Source of the DNA: Rebecca billardiae RCC1528
Taxonomy: Eukaryota; Haptophyta
Direction of reading: 5' to 3'
Length of the DNA stretch: 64,000 nucleotides
NCBI GenBank assembly: GCA_965240325.2
Contig: OZ251252.1
Coordinates: forward strand, 186,001-250,000
In this document: piece after piece, positions 45,300 through 56,269 of the stretch
Layout of the letters: each line of letters opens with the position of its first letter
Position numbering within the stretch: position 1 is the stretch's first letter
Position numbers and translations under genes: made by a program
The notes under the pieces: generated by a model
The model's input: only the letters and a program-made list of their open reading frames with translations
Told to the model about the DNA's origin: nothing
Database searches by the model: none

Positions 45300-45626
45300 A
45301 TGGGCTGCCCTGACATCGAAGACGAGAATATCGAGCTGACGGACGAGTTGGTTGAGGACTTCGTGTCGTACGTGCATCGTCTGATCGACCTCGTCCAGGC
45401 GAAGGCATCCCTCCACGACGCAGTGCAATGCGCGAAGGTGCAGATGGAGCTGCACCGCCTCATGGGCGACGCGCAAACGCTCGGACTGGCACCCTTAGCC
45501 AAACGCATTCGGAGCGTGCTGTCCTCAAGACGGCACGATGAGCTTGGCACACTCCTGCACCATCACCTACCTCTCAGCGCCGACACCCTGCATCTACTTG
45601 TGGCGGAAAACACGCTGTGCCTGTAG
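45300..45626 (+). CDS. Possible HPt-like phosphotransfer protein
   Basis: A 108-residue frame, mostly helical: TDELVEDFVSYVHRLIDLV, then KVQMELHRLMGDAQTLGLAP, then LAKRIRSVLSSRRHDELG. The second helix resembles the HPt motif H-x-L-K-G-x2-x2-hG with His52 as the phospho-acceptor; the usual Lys is Met here. HPt proteins carry phosphate between sensor kinases and response regulators. The frame extends upstream to 45198, but 45300 directly precedes the helical part. It sits among repeats and a decayed gene, with no kinase or regulator nearby. It may be a real small gene or part of a mobile element. Confidence 0.4.
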   Translation: MGCPDIEDENIELTDELVEDFVSYVHRLIDLVQAKASLHDAVQCAKVQMELHRLMGDAQTLGLAPLAKRIRSVLSSRRHDELGTLLHHHLPLSADTLHLLVAENTLCL

Positions 45627-45859
45627 CGCAGCCGCTACTGTGCCTGACTGACAGTGACGAAGCCTGGCTTTCAGCCTCAGGCTTGGCGGCTTAGCAGCAT
45701 GACTTGTGCCATCGAATAGCATGTCAACATCAATGGTCGATGATGTCACCGGTTTATACCAGGGGTCGTCGGCGCGGCCGTGCCACTCAACACCCAGGCG
45801 GCAGGCATCGCTCCCGAGGCCCTCCGCGGCTCCAGGCAACGGCGTGGCCGTGCCCGTGA

Positions 45860-46120
45860 ACGTGGTGACTGTGGTCAGCAGCTTGCGGATCCTGTGCGGC
45901 TGAGGTGCGGCGTGAACAGGACGTGGGCGCACGTGCGCGGCACCAGCGCCTTCCGCTGCCGGCGCTTCTCGCGCAGCGCGCGCTCGATGAGTCGATGAGC
46001 GCCACGGCCATCGCTTGGATGTGCAGCTGATCGAGCGCCTTGCCCAGCTTGTCAATAATAAGCTTGGCGGCGCGGTCCTCGAGCGGCCCCCGACCGCCAG
46101 CTGCTCGCGAGTCCACTGAA
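45860..46120 (-). pseudogene. Decayed reading frame with an 8-bp tandem duplication
   Basis: On the minus strand a helical, gene-like reading (EDRAAKLIIDKLGKALDQLH then IQAMAVALI) goes out of frame near 45990. There TCGATGAG is present twice in a row (45984-45991 and 45992-45999). Downstream of it the sequence continues gene-like in another frame (ERALREKRRQRKALVPRTC). Fragmentary open stretches also occur to 46520 on the same strand. No family is recognised; it could be part of an old element. Confidence 0.3.
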
Positions 46121-46854
46121 GGTTTCAGCCGCCCGGCTGAAGGTTCACCTCAAGTACGGCGAGAGCCTCGGCGTGCTCGGCTCGCTCGATGGCAAGCTGG
46201 CGCTCTACCGCTTCATCCACGGGCACCCGTTCCTCTTCAAGCGCCGCGCAGGTGTCTGCCTGAACAGCGAGACGCTCCTCGCCAGCTGCGCCACGCGTTG
46301 GGCCGGATGAGCTGATGGTTATTCTCGTTGACCAGAGAGACGACCAGTCCGGGCGTCTGCTCGCTCGCGTGCGTCACGCACGGGTCCATATCCGCGAGCG
46401 CGCGCTCCGGAGCACCGCGTTGCGGCGTTGCGCGCTTCACGTCTAGCTCCTCACGCATGTGTGCGCGCATGGTACCATATATACATCGACGAGTCGTACG
46501 TAGTCTCGGACTGTGCATCACGCACGGAGCCGCCCTGCCGGCTGTCAGCCGCGGTGGACGTATGTCGCGGTCATCATCATATGCCTCGCGCGTGGACCGG
46601 GCCGCGGACTGCCAGCGCGATCTCCTCGGACGCCGCCGCGCTTATGATTGCGCCGGCGCTTGCCGACCGCGCCCAGAGGCGAGGCCATCGACCATCGTAC
46701 TATCGTCACTATCTGCTATATAGTATATCCGGCCGTCATCTGCTGTCGGAAAGCGGCGGCCTGTCATGGCAGCAGTTCGTCGTTCGATCGCGGTCACGCG
46801 ACCACGGGTGCAACTACTGATACGACGAGAATCGCGCGCGCGCTAACTGCTTCG

Positions 46855-47955
46855 CTATGCGGTCGTCCTCGCGTAGTCAAGGCACACAAAGTCCTGCCGG
46901 TAGTACTCTTCGAGCCGCCGCAGGATCGCCGGGTCCGCCAAGTGTCCATGACGCCCGAGCGTGCGCACGACCCGGCCATGGTCGGCATTGCGGCGATTCA
47001 GCGACAGCCGCGGCCGCAGCGGAGAGCCCTTGCTCCAGCGGAGCAGCTGACCGTGCTGCGCCTCGAAGGCGCGCAAGCCCGCCTCGGCCGCCTCCAGGCG
47101 TACCACACCCGCCAGCTCCAACGGGCACAGCGAGAGGAAGAAGGTCTGAGAGAAGGCGTGCATCAGCGCCTCCTTCACGCGGGGGAAGACGTCAGGCGCG
47201 GCAGCGGCGCGCACCAGGCCGCCCTTCGTGAGCCAGTCCGTGTAGCCGGCGAGCGCCACGCTCGTGTTGGGTGTGTGCACCCAAGGCTCCTCGCACACCA
47301 CGGGCCAGCGCCGCGTCTGCTTCCACTTTGGCCGCAGCCGCTGGCACAGGGGGCCCATGCGTGTGCGCACCTCTCCGAACGCTGAGAGCGCGCGTGCGAG
47401 CGGCTCACGCACGATCGCAAACGCGGGCACCGGGCGCTTCGCTTTCACGATGCGCCACATCTCGTTGCCAGACGCCTTCCACTGCGAGCCCGAAGGGTAG
47501 AAGGCATCAAGCGCCTCCTTGAACGCGGACGAGCCCGCCTTGGGCACCTCGACGAACAGGGCGGAGCCAACCGCACCCGTCGTATTGAGCAGCCGGCCGT
47601 ACGGCCAGAAGAAGGTGTTGTGAAGGCGCGCGCGCTGTCCAGCGTCTGGGTAGAACACGTCCTCCACCGTGCGCACGTTCAACACGCCCAACACGCCGCC
47701 CACCGGCGCCGGCGGCGCGCCGTGCGCCGCGCGGCACGCAGCGTCGAGCCGCGGGTCGGCGGCGCGGTACGCCGCGCCCAGGCCGTCGGCGGCGAGGGCG
47801 GGCGGCTTTGCTGTGAGCGCGGCGCCCGCGTCTGCGTGGGGTAGCGGCTGCGATGGGGACAGCGCCTCGGCACCCGCCACGAGCAGGTACACCGATGCGA
47901 CCGTGAGGTTGACGAACACGCCCGCAAGCGGTCGAGCCGAGTGGTGGCTGGTCAT
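46855..47955 (-). CDS. Type II membrane sulfotransferase-like enzyme
   Basis: A 366-residue single-exon protein with one N-terminal signal-anchor helix (about 11-32), so the catalytic part would face the Golgi lumen. Two PAPS-binding motifs of sulfotransferases are visible: VEVPKAGSSAFKEAL (residues 135-149, 5'-phosphosulfate loop) and FAIVREPLARALSAF (179-193, the 3'-phosphate motif R-x-P-x2-R-x3-S). This matches the carbohydrate sulfotransferase family 2 type, which transfers sulfate from PAPS to glycans. The length is typical. The acceptor sugar is unknown. The end has Cys and Asp/Tyr residues but no known retention signal. Confidence in the family is high, in the substrate low. Confidence 0.82.
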   Translation of the reverse strand: MTSHHSARPLAGVFVNLTVASVYLLVAGAEALSPSQPLPHADAGAALTAKPPALAADGLGAAYRAADPRLDAACRAAHGAPPAPVGGVLGVLNVRTVEDVFYPDAGQRARLHNTFFWPYGRLLNTTGAVGSALFVEVPKAGSSAFKEALDAFYPSGSQWKASGNEMWRIVKAKRPVPAFAIVREPLARALSAFGEVRTRMGPLCQRLRPKWKQTRRWPVVCEEPWVHTPNTSVALAGYTDWLTKGGLVRAAAAPDVFPRVKEALMHAFSQTFFLSLCPLELAGVVRLEAAEAGLRAFEAQHGQLLRWSKGSPLRPRLSLNRRNADHGRVVRTLGRHGHLADPAILRRLEEYYRQDFVCLDYARTTA

Positions 47956-49773
47956 CGTGCGGTATCTTAACTGTACGGGCGTGCATGCCTGAGCTGTACA
48001 TGTGCGACGGTCGTGCGTCTCTTATTTAAACAACGGCCCGCCATAATAATTCTTGGTTACAAAAGGAACGTAGCCTGCAGTGTGGCGCCCGCGGCAGCGT
48101 CGCGTGGGCGCGCACTGCCCCGCTGCCGAGACGTGCTGAACGTGCCTATGAGCGAGGCGCCTGACGTGGAATGGCGCTGCGTGTTCTCTCGCGGCTGCTC
48201 GGCTGTGCATACACTTCGCCTGCGCGGGCGCCTCCACGGCCGAGCGCGCGCCCCCAAGCACCGCCAGGGCTGCCGCGCAGGAGACTTGGCTGCTGCGCCG
48301 AGGCCAGCGCACAACAAGGTGATCCACCAACCTGCGTCGCCCACGCCGGTCTGCGGCGTGGGCGCAGACTGATCGGCGCGCCCCGCAATCTGCTCGGCGG
48401 GTCAGCTGCTCGCACACCCTTCGGGCAAGGCGCGCGACGCGCACGGGCTGGTCGTCTGCGGCAGGAGATGGTGCGCGCGAAGTGTGAGTGAGCGCGCCAT
48501 GTTGCGCTGCGCCGCTCGGAACGTGTGCGCGCGTACTTGTCACAGCCACGCGCGAGAGAGGGCTCGGGTGCGGGGAGAAACAGTGTGGCAAGTGGCTCCT
48601 CTCGCGAGCCATAAGCCACCACGCTCGTCAGCATCAAGTCAGTCCTCTCGCATGCGCGCATGCACAGGTGCGTTCGAACACACGCGCTCGCGCGAGCGCG
48701 CGAGTGCGTGGCACCACAAGCTGGAGCGTGCGAGTCGCTGCACGGCGTAGCTGATGCGCAGTGTGCCCACGGCGCGCAGTACTGTACGCGGTCTCGTGCG
48801 CCAGCGCCGTTCAATGAATGCGAGCAGGGCGGGGCCGGCATGGCGCTTGGCGTCGAACGGAGCCAGCAGCCCTAGTCGAGCTCGACTATGGGGGTCGGCG
48901 TGGATGCGGCAGCCAGCGCCCGACGACGGTCAGAGAGCATATGCTGGCGGGTTGGCAGCCAGCGGGTCGGCAGCTCACGTGCTGACTGCTACTCCGACTA
49001 GGGCTGCACCCTTCCATGGCAACCACTGGCCTAGTCGGAGTAGCCGACTCAGCACGTGAGCATCGGCAGCAGCAACACAGTACTGGCCACGCCGGTGGCC
49101 GGCTCAATGGCCGGTGACGAGCGTGGATTGAGCCCTGATGCGCCACTGGGACAGCAACCAGAGCTCGCGATGCGGCTACTAGGCCCACAGCGCGAGCCGC
49201 ATCTGGCCGCAGCGGGGCGCATTCGGCACTCCGCGCTGGCCTCATCCGCGGTGGCGAGCGCTTGTGGCACGGTTGCCGCCCGACGAGCAAACCGCTCAGC
49301 CCCCAGCACGAGAGCTGGGCGCCCGCGCGTGCCGCCCTGGCTGGAGGGCTGCGCGCCTCTGCGTCTACTGGCGCGGCCCGGCGCGGCGTGCTCGCGGGCT
49401 TAGTCGGCCGGTCCTGGTGGGGCTCCGGACGGACACACGATAATTATGCCCATCGAAGCCCCGCGAAGACCAGGGAATGACAGCTAATTTCCGCCAAGAT
49501 TCCGTCACAGCTACAGCCTGGGCGCGGGAATACCCACCGCGACTATTCATCACATACCTGGCGTATACATCAGTAGCCTGCTCTGCGCCAATCAGGCTGC
49601 GCAACGGCGACTCAACTCATCGCGGCAGCTCGCCGACCGGGAATCTTTGCCGAGCAGCGGTCTCGTCAAAAACACCCGACCCCCACAAGACTCTCGTCTG
49701 GATACGCCCCGGCGCGGGCACGCCCACGCACACCGCGCGCAGGGCGCTGCGCCACCAGCCCCGCCGAGCGCGC
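47956..49773. other. Intergenic tract with hairpin repeat
   Basis: 1.8 kb between the divergent sulfotransferase and LtrA-like genes. It holds a long hairpin at 48974-49060 (listed separately) and no convincing gene. The last 300 bp should contain the LtrA-like promoter. Confidence 0.5.
48974..49060. repeat. Inverted repeat (hairpin), about 29-bp arms
   Basis: Left arm CTCACGTGCTGACTGCTACT then CCGACTAGG pairs with the right arm CCTAGTCGGAGTAGCC-GACT then CAGCACGTGAG around a loop of about 27 bp. Arms differ by one small insertion. It could be a short fold-back element or a MITE remnant. Confidence 0.8.
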
Positions 49774-52313
49774 ATGGCCGCCACCGCCGACGTGGCTTCC
49801 CTGCAGAAGCCACTCGACGTCAGCCAGGTGCAGATGACGCCGACTGGGTCCTCGCCCGAATCGCTCGACATGCGGGAGCCTCTGCCGTCATCTGGGTCGC
49901 AGGAGCTGGGCCCGGCGCCCAAGTCGCCGGTGGACCACGACCACGCGGTCGCCAGCCGCGCCGCCATTCGTAAGCTCGAGCACGGCCACAAGCGCGGCTT
50001 CTACGCGCCCGCCAGGAAGCTGCTGGAGTGGGGGGCGGTGCAGTACGGCCGACGTGAGCGCAGCGGCGCGCGGCGCTCGCGCCGCTGCGGCGGGCTGATG
50101 GGAGATGGGCGCGCTGCCGTGTGCGGGTGGGGTGGTGGCGGGTGGGTGGTGGGTGGTGTGCGCGGCGTGGGGCGCCGAATGCCGCGCCAGGCTCACGCGG
50201 CCTCGCTTACGCGGCCGTCCCCCACCCCGACCCCCGCTCCGCGCGGCCCGCGCGCGCGCTTGTGCACAGACGCGTCGTGGTCGGACCTGTTCTGGGACCT
50301 GATCTTCGTGGGCTCGGCGTTCAAGGTTGGCGACTACTTCAAGAGCAACATCCAGTACGCGCACGGCCCGGTCGTGCTGATGGGCGCGGGCCTCACCATC
50401 GTCAACACGTGGTCGCACCTGCTGCAGTACAGGTGCCGCTTCGAGGCCAACTCCGTCTTCCACAAGATGGTCGATGTGCTGGAGGGGCTGCTGTGCGCGG
50501 CGCAGGCGCACAACGTGGTGAAGGACCCGGCCGCATTCGAGGCGTACAACATGTACGCCTTCGTCGCGATGGTGCTGCTCTGCCGCGCCGTGCAGGCCTT
50601 CCGCCGTCTCGAGCTCGTGCTGACGAAGCCGCCGCCGGCCGAGTACGGCTCCACGCGGTACGCGGCGCTGGACATGCTGGTGCGCACGCTGGTCGAGATG
50701 TCGCTGCTGTGCGTGTGCTTCGCGTTCGAGTCGGTGTACGCGCTGATGACCATGCTCATCTCCGTGTGGGCCATGCAGGTCACGCTCTTCACCGCGCCGG
50801 CGCTGCTGGTACGCGAGCGCTGCGCGCGCGCGCGCCGCGCTGCGTGCGCGCGTGGCGCGCGCTGACGCCGCGGCACCGCCCGTCGCGCGCGCGCGCGCGC
50901 GCGCCCGCCGCGTGCTCGCAGGGCTGGTACCAGAAGAAGCACCTCGTGCCGATCCACGTCGAGTACACCGTGCACCGCATGGGCGAGATGGTGATGCTGA
51001 TGCTGGGCGAGGGCATGTTGTCGCTCGTGCTCTCAGAGACGGTTGTGGACACCACGGAGATCGCCGAGTGCGGCTCCAAGTGCTGGGTGGGCAAGCTCAA
51101 GTCGGGCGTGTCCTTCGCGTCGGGGTACGTGCTCCTCGCCGCGCTCATGTACCTCTACTACCGCTGCAACCGCTTCACCCGCCACCACCACGCCGTGCGC
51201 CGCTCGGCCGCGCGCGGTATCCTCTGGAACAACCTGCACTGGCCGCTGTGTCTCTCACTGATCGGGGCGGGGGTGTGCCTCAAGGCGATCCAGCCGTACG
51301 CGGCCAAGCCCAGCGTGGAGCGGCCGTACATCAACGCGTTCGGCGCCTCGACCGCGTACTCCATGCTCACCATCTGCATCCAGCAGCTGCTCCACCCCGG
51401 ACTGGGTACTTTCCTGGCCGCGCCGCAGAAGCGCGCCAAGCGCGTCGGCCTCTTTGCCGCCAAGATTGCAATCTCGCTCGGGCCGGTGGCGATGAGCTGG
51501 TTCCCCGAGAGCACGGAGGGCTGGGTGTACCTGTTCTACACCGCGCTGCTCGGCATCGCCGCCGTCGTGCTGCTCACCCTCGAGAAGAGCAAGTCCATCG
51601 AGAAGGGCCTCTGGTTCTTCGCCGACCACCGGCCTGCCGCGTCGCAGCGCGGCGGCACGCGCCGCGACGCCATGTACCACTCGCGCAAGTCGATGGCGAT
51701 TCGGAATGAGCTGGCGCGCGCGGAGGCGGCGCAGGGGCGCACGTCTTCGGACTCGTCGGACGTCGAGCTGCACACCGACCACGCGCCGCCCGCCGACGCC
51801 GGCGCCGGCGCGGGCGCGGGCGTCGCGCAGCCGCACCGCCGCTCCGCGCGCACGTACAACTCGGCGGCCGCGCGCGTCGCTGACGCGGTCGCGCGCGCGA
51901 CGCACGCGGCGCCGGCCGGGCGCGTCGGGATGAGGCGGCCGTCCGACCCCTCGCACAACGGCGCGCTCGACCGGCGGCCGATGCGCGCGCACGACCCGCT
52001 CGAGGCGCTGCGCGAGGACGCGCGCGCCGAGGGCATGGGCCTGCGCCGCCCGCGCCACTCGTTCGACGCGCGGCGCGCCGGCATGGCTGGCGTCCGCTAC
52101 GGTTTTGACAAGCCGAGCGGCGGGCTCCAGCCGCGCTGGCCGACGGCCGCGGAGATACTGGCGGCGGCGGAGGATGCGCCGTCGGCGTCGGACTCGGACT
52201 CGGATTCGGACGACTCGGTCGCGCTCGAGGTGCCGCACAACCCGTTCGCCATCCGCGAGTCGAAGCGCTCGGAGGCGGAGGACGTCAACTCCGCCGTTGT
52301 GCTCACCGGCTGA
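49774..52313 (+). CDS. LtrA-like multi-pass membrane protein
   Basis: Three exons (49774-50053, 50270-50808, 50922-52313; phases 1 and 0) encode 736 residues. The first splice yields RHASWSDLFWDLIFVGSAF, the start motif of the low-temperature-requirement A (LtrA) family. About ten hydrophobic helices follow up to about residue 465, including VHRMGEMVMLMLGEGMLSLV, where Glu residues lie within helices as in LtrA. An N-terminal soluble leader of about 90 residues and a long C-terminal Ala/Arg/Ser tail (about 470-736, with an acidic DSDSDSDDS stretch) are extra. The LtrA family is widespread in bacteria and algae; its biochemical role is unsettled. The start at 49774 is chosen because the upstream open sequence lacks protein-like composition. 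Confidence 0.84.
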
Positions 52314-52783
52314 GCGCGCGCGCGCCGCCGCCCGGTGCCGCTGGCTGCCGCTGGCGCCCACCGCCATTCGTGGAGGGCGCGTGTAGGCGGCGTGCCGCCA
52401 TGGCGCCGACGCCGCCGGGTCTGCCCCGTGGCGCCGGCGCGTGCTTGCTGGTCCTGTTCTTCTGCTCAGACGGCGCGCCCCCTGCGCGGGCCGCCGCTTG
52501 CCTCAAGCCGTGCGCCCCTGCTCCGAGGTTGCAGCCGAGTCTCGGCCGAGTGGATCATCGCGTCCGTCGCGGGTCATGCCGTCATGCGCCCGCGGGCGTG
52601 ATGCCCGGTGGTGTACCCGTGGGCCCTGGTCATATCGTTGCGGTGTCGTCATGAAGTCGGCTTCGCTGACTCAGACTTCGTCAGAATCGCTCATCTAAAG
52701 CATTGAGCACTGTCTCTTCGGCCAGTGACCTAGATGGAGTTACTCCGAGTTAGGCTACTCAGTCGAGCTGTGTCAGCCGGACT

Positions 52784-54238
52784 GTGGGGCATGCTGCAGC
52801 CGGCAGCCATCGTGTGAGCTGGGCTCACGGCCACCGCGACTGGCGCGACACGGCCTGCACCGCTGGAAGCGTCCACGTCGTTGGGACGTGCACGTCCGCC
52901 CGCCGAGCGCCGCCCAGCAGGCGCCGCCGAGTGGGGCGCGCAGCGGTCGCGACGGCGCGCTCACTGGTCCTCGCGGCGTGCACGATCTCCGTGCGCGCCA
53001 TGCAGCACGCGCCCGCCACCCCCGCCGCCGCCACGCGCGCGCGCGTGCTGGGCGCGGACGCGGCGGGCATTCAGACGGCCGCCGAGCTGCTGCGCGGCGG
53101 CAGGCTGGTGGCCTTCCCGACGGAGACGGTGTACGGGCTGGGCGCGAACGCGCTGGACGAGTCCGCCGTGCGCGACATCTTCCGCGTCAAGGGGCGCCCG
53201 CTCACCGACCCTCTGATCGTGCATGTGCCGACTGCGGCCGATGCCACCAAGCTGCTGCTGCTCGACGACGACTCGGCCGCGGTGGTCGAGGCGCTGGGGC
53301 GCGCGTTCTGGCCGGGCCCGCTGACGCTCGTCGCGCCCGCCGGGCCGAGCCTGCCCCCCGTCGTGTGCGCGGGCACCGGCTTCGTCGGCGTGCGCTGCCC
53401 CGCGCACGACGTCGCGCGCGCGCTGCTAACGGCCGCGGCGGTTCCTGTCGCCGCGCCGTCCGCCAACCGCTTCGGCCACGTCTCGCCGACGCGCGCGGCG
53501 CACGTGCTGGACGACCTGGGCGCGCACGAGATCGCGGTGCTCGACGCGCCCGGCTGCGCCGTCGGCATCGAGTCCACCGTCGCCAAGGTCGACGTCGCCG
53601 CGCGCGAGGTGCTCATCCTGAGGCGCGGTGGCGTCTCTGAGCGCGCGCTGGCGGACGCGCTGGCGGGCTCGCCGGCGGCGTTCCGCGTGCGCGTGCTCGA
53701 GCGCAAGGCGGAGGGCGCGGGCGCGCGGCCGATGTCGCAGCCCGTCAGCGCGCCCGAAGGCGTCGCGCAGCTCGCGCCCGGCCAGCTGCTCACGCACTAC
53801 GCGCCCGACCGCCCGACGCTGCTCGCGGCGCGGCGTGGCCGCGCCGCCGGGCCGGCGGCCGCGGCCGATGGCGGCGGGGCGCGAAGGGCAGATGGCGCGG
53901 TGGCGGAGGCGGCAGTGGGTCTCGGCGCCGTGGGCGCGCAGCTGCGCGCGTGCGCCGTCCTCGACTTTGGTGGCGCGCTCGCCGACACGCGCGCCGTCGC
54001 GCGCGCGTACCGCGACCTCTCAGAGTCCGGGAATGTGCGGGAGGCGGCCCACTCGCTGTTTGACGCGCTGCGCTGGGCGGAGGGCGTGGACGGCGCGTCG
54101 CACGTGCTGCTCGCCGACCTCGCCGAGCTGGGCGTGGAGCACGAGGACGCGGGCGCGCTCTTCGACCGCATGTTCCGCGCCGCCTCCGGGCGGCACGTGC
54201 GCGTCCTCGACGCCGATGTGCAGAGCGAGTCGCAGTGA
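52784..54238 (+). CDS. SUA5: Threonylcarbamoyl-AMP synthase (Sua5/YrdC family)
   Basis: This enzyme makes threonylcarbamoyl-AMP from Thr, bicarbonate and ATP, the first step of the t6A modification at tRNA position 37. The YrdC domain (from about residue 90) has GGRLVAFPTETVYGLGANAL, then VKGRPLTDPLIVHV and SANRFGHVSPT, keeping the K-x-R and S-x-N elements. A linker with LAPGQLLTHYAPDRPT, typical of full-length Sua5, leads to a C-terminal Sua5 domain. Two starts are possible: 52784 gives an Arg-rich leader that could target an organelle, and 53000 gives a protein starting MQHAPAT. Dual targeting from alternative starts is known for this family, but is inferred here. A low-complexity Gly/Ala insert is present near residue 365. 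No intron. Confidence 0.93.
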   Translation: MGHAAAGSHRVSWAHGHRDWRDTACTAGSVHVVGTCTSARRAPPSRRRRVGRAAVATARSLVLAACTISVRAMQHAPATPAAATRARVLGADAAGIQTAAELLRGGRLVAFPTETVYGLGANALDESAVRDIFRVKGRPLTDPLIVHVPTAADATKLLLLDDDSAAVVEALGRAFWPGPLTLVAPAGPSLPPVVCAGTGFVGVRCPAHDVARALLTAAAVPVAAPSANRFGHVSPTRAAHVLDDLGAHEIAVLDAPGCAVGIESTVAKVDVAAREVLILRRGGVSERALADALAGSPAAFRVRVLERKAEGAGARPMSQPVSAPEGVAQLAPGQLLTHYAPDRPTLLAARRGRAAGPAAAADGGGARRADGAVAEAAVGLGAVGAQLRACAVLDFGGALADTRAVARAYRDLSESGNVREAAHSLFDALRWAEGVDGASHVLLADLAELGVEHEDAGALFDRMFRAASGRHVRVLDADVQSESQ

Positions 54239-55420
54239 CAGTCAGCCCGAGTGGTCCGTGGCAGTGCTGCCACCGGTGGCTGGCACGGCGGCGGTGGCGC
54301 CGGCTGGCACGGCGCCGGCGACGGCGGCGGCCGGGCCGGGCAGGGCCTGCCTCGGCGCCTCGATCATCGGGACGACGCGCGAACAGCAGCGACGTGGTGG
54401 CGCGCGGCACTATTCATACGCGGCTGTGCACGTGCACAGCACCTGTAGGCCCACAGCCATCGCATCGACTAATTTATTCCGCGCGCCTATAGCGCGGGAT
54501 TAGCGGCTAGCACTACGCCACTAGCCGAGCTAGCTGCCTCAAGTCAGACTCAGTGCCGCCTGCGTCCCCGGGGGCCATCGGTACTACTTGCGGTGACGGG
54601 CCACGGCCACGGGGTCGTCGGGTGACCGCGGTCGGCGGTGAGTCGGCGGTCTCGCGGCCCGTGACGGGCTCTCGCGACAAGACTGCATCGACCGTCTGCA
54701 ATGTCCGCGTCGCGTCGCACACGCCACGTGCAGGCTGGGCTGAGACGAGTGCGCCGAGGCTCAGCTGTGGTTAGTGAGCCGGTGTCACTAACCACAGCCG
54801 AGGCTCAGCTGTGGTTAGTGAGGCCGTCGGGTCGGCGGCAAGCACGCATGGAAGGCGAGGCGAGAGAACGGCGAATCCGGGCAAGGCGTGTGGGACGCTG
54901 CGACCCGTCAGACCATACATGCACCACAAGATCGTGCCAGCGCGCTCGGCGGGCGCGTCAGGGGCCGCACGAGCCCACGGCGCCAGTGGCGCCGCGCGCG
55001 GCGCGCTGCTACGATCTCAAATTTGGCAGCGTGAATCTCCATCACCGGACTCGCAGTCTTTTGCAACCGGTTCCCGGTTCGCGAGAGAGTCGTGGGTTCT
55101 GGGCCGCTCGCTCATTGGGTGGCAACCGGGGCGGGTGGAAATCCCCGCCGCGTTACGTGGTCAGCGCGCCAAGCCTGATGAGCCACAACCGATCGTCGAA
55201 GCGTTTTTTCTGTGAGAGGGCAAATAAGCCGCGAATAAGCCCGCCGATCCCGGCAGCATCCCGGCCGAGCGGCGCAACTGCCCTCGCTCCCTTGCCTCGG
55301 TCGCACGTGCGCAACTTTCGCCGCTTCGCGGCGTCGGGCCCTGCTTCGCGTCGTCAGGCGTCAGCGCGTGTGCATCTCGCAGTTCCTCGTCCCTCGTCGC
55401 CGCCAACCGACTCGACCGCG
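54239..55420. other. Intergenic tract
   Basis: 1.2 kb with no supported gene except short repeats near 54752-54824. The open frame that runs from 54701 into the next gene is not protein-like before 55421. The promoter of the small Cys/His gene should lie near its right end. Confidence 0.5.
54752..54824. repeat. Mixed direct and inverted repeat
   Basis: GCCGAGGCTCAGCTGTGGTT occurs at about 54752 and 54800. Between them lies the palindrome CTGTGGTTAGTGA, short loop, TCACTAACCACAG. It suggests a small insertion or replication slip. Confidence 0.85.
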
Positions 55421-55723
55421 ATGGATCTCTTCAACATCCAGCCCGTCACGTTCGAGCTCGAGTCGGACTTCGAGAAGAAGCACACATGCGCGAGCCATGG
55501 CAAGCACCGCGTGCGCCACGCCAACGGCCACCACCACTGCGCTCACCGCGCCGCGGACAGCGTGGACCTGCTGCCGGAGGCGCTCGACTTTGACCTGGAG
55601 CTCGAGGAGGTGGAGGAGCTGGCGGGCGACTTCAGCGAGAAGAAGCACACGTGCGCGAGCAAGGGCAAGCACCGCAAGCGCCACCCCGGCGGGAACGCCT
55701 ACCACTGCGCGCACCGCCACTGA
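55421..55723 (+). CDS. 100-residue protein with twin Cys/His motifs, family unknown
   Basis: The short frame has a clear two-module plan: module 1 at residues 18-43 (KKHTCASHGKHR, later HHHCAHR) and module 2 at 74-99 (KKHTCASKGKHRKRH, later YHCAHRH). Each has two Cys (23/40 and 78/96) about 17 residues apart and five or more His, with strongly basic spacing. The modules are parted by an acidic helix (FDLELEEVEELAGDF), and a similar acidic segment opens the protein. The repeated Cys/His pairs could bind a metal ion. I know no family with this motif. The protein is intronless. Repeat conservation despite changed codons argues for selection. Confidence 0.6.
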   Translation: MDLFNIQPVTFELESDFEKKHTCASHGKHRVRHANGHHHCAHRAADSVDLLPEALDFDLELEEVEELAGDFSEKKHTCASKGKHRKRHPGGNAYHCAHRH

Positions 55724-56269
55724 GCACGCCGTGAGCGCGCGGCCGCACTGCTTCCTGTGCGCCCGGCGCTCGGGCTGAGCTGTCGGGGCCGCGCCAAAAG
55801 ATGCGTGCTACCCGGCGGCGACTTTGGCGGGTCCGTGCACCGCTTGCGCCGTGCAGCACCGGGCAGCGCCACAGGAGCGAGCAGCTGGGCTATGCTTCCG
55901 AGCCAGCGCGGATCCGCCGTGGGCGCGGGCGTGAGGTGACTTGCGCACGGATTCACCCGGCGCTGCGCGGCCGCGCCGCGCCACCGTCACGGCCGGCGCC
56001 GCTGCTCCGGTTCCGCCCAGCGCCGGCATCTAGGGCACCTGGGCGAGGGCTGTTTCATAGTGTCACGCAATGTTCTGACTAGAGCCTCATGTAGCGGCTT
56101 GCAGCCTGTGAACGGCTGCCTGGCCTGTGGCCTACACGTCTCGTGGAGGCGGTGCGTCTCAAGCCTCGACTGCGCCGACTGCGAGCGGTCCCGATTCACG
56201 AATCACGAACGCTGGCTGGTGAGCACTGCGCGCGTCTGCACGAATCCAAACTGAAACTGAAAACACCCG
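55724..56269. other. Intergenic tract
   Basis: About 550 bp between the Cys/His gene and a TIR element, with no credible gene or repeat. Confidence 0.5.

Noticed and set aside
54701-55420. N-terminal extension of the Cys/His protein to 340 residues
   Set aside because: The added part is Arg/Ala/Ser-rich, crosses a repeat and has no repeat or domain character. The ATG at 55421 directly starts the acidic segment that recurs within the protein.
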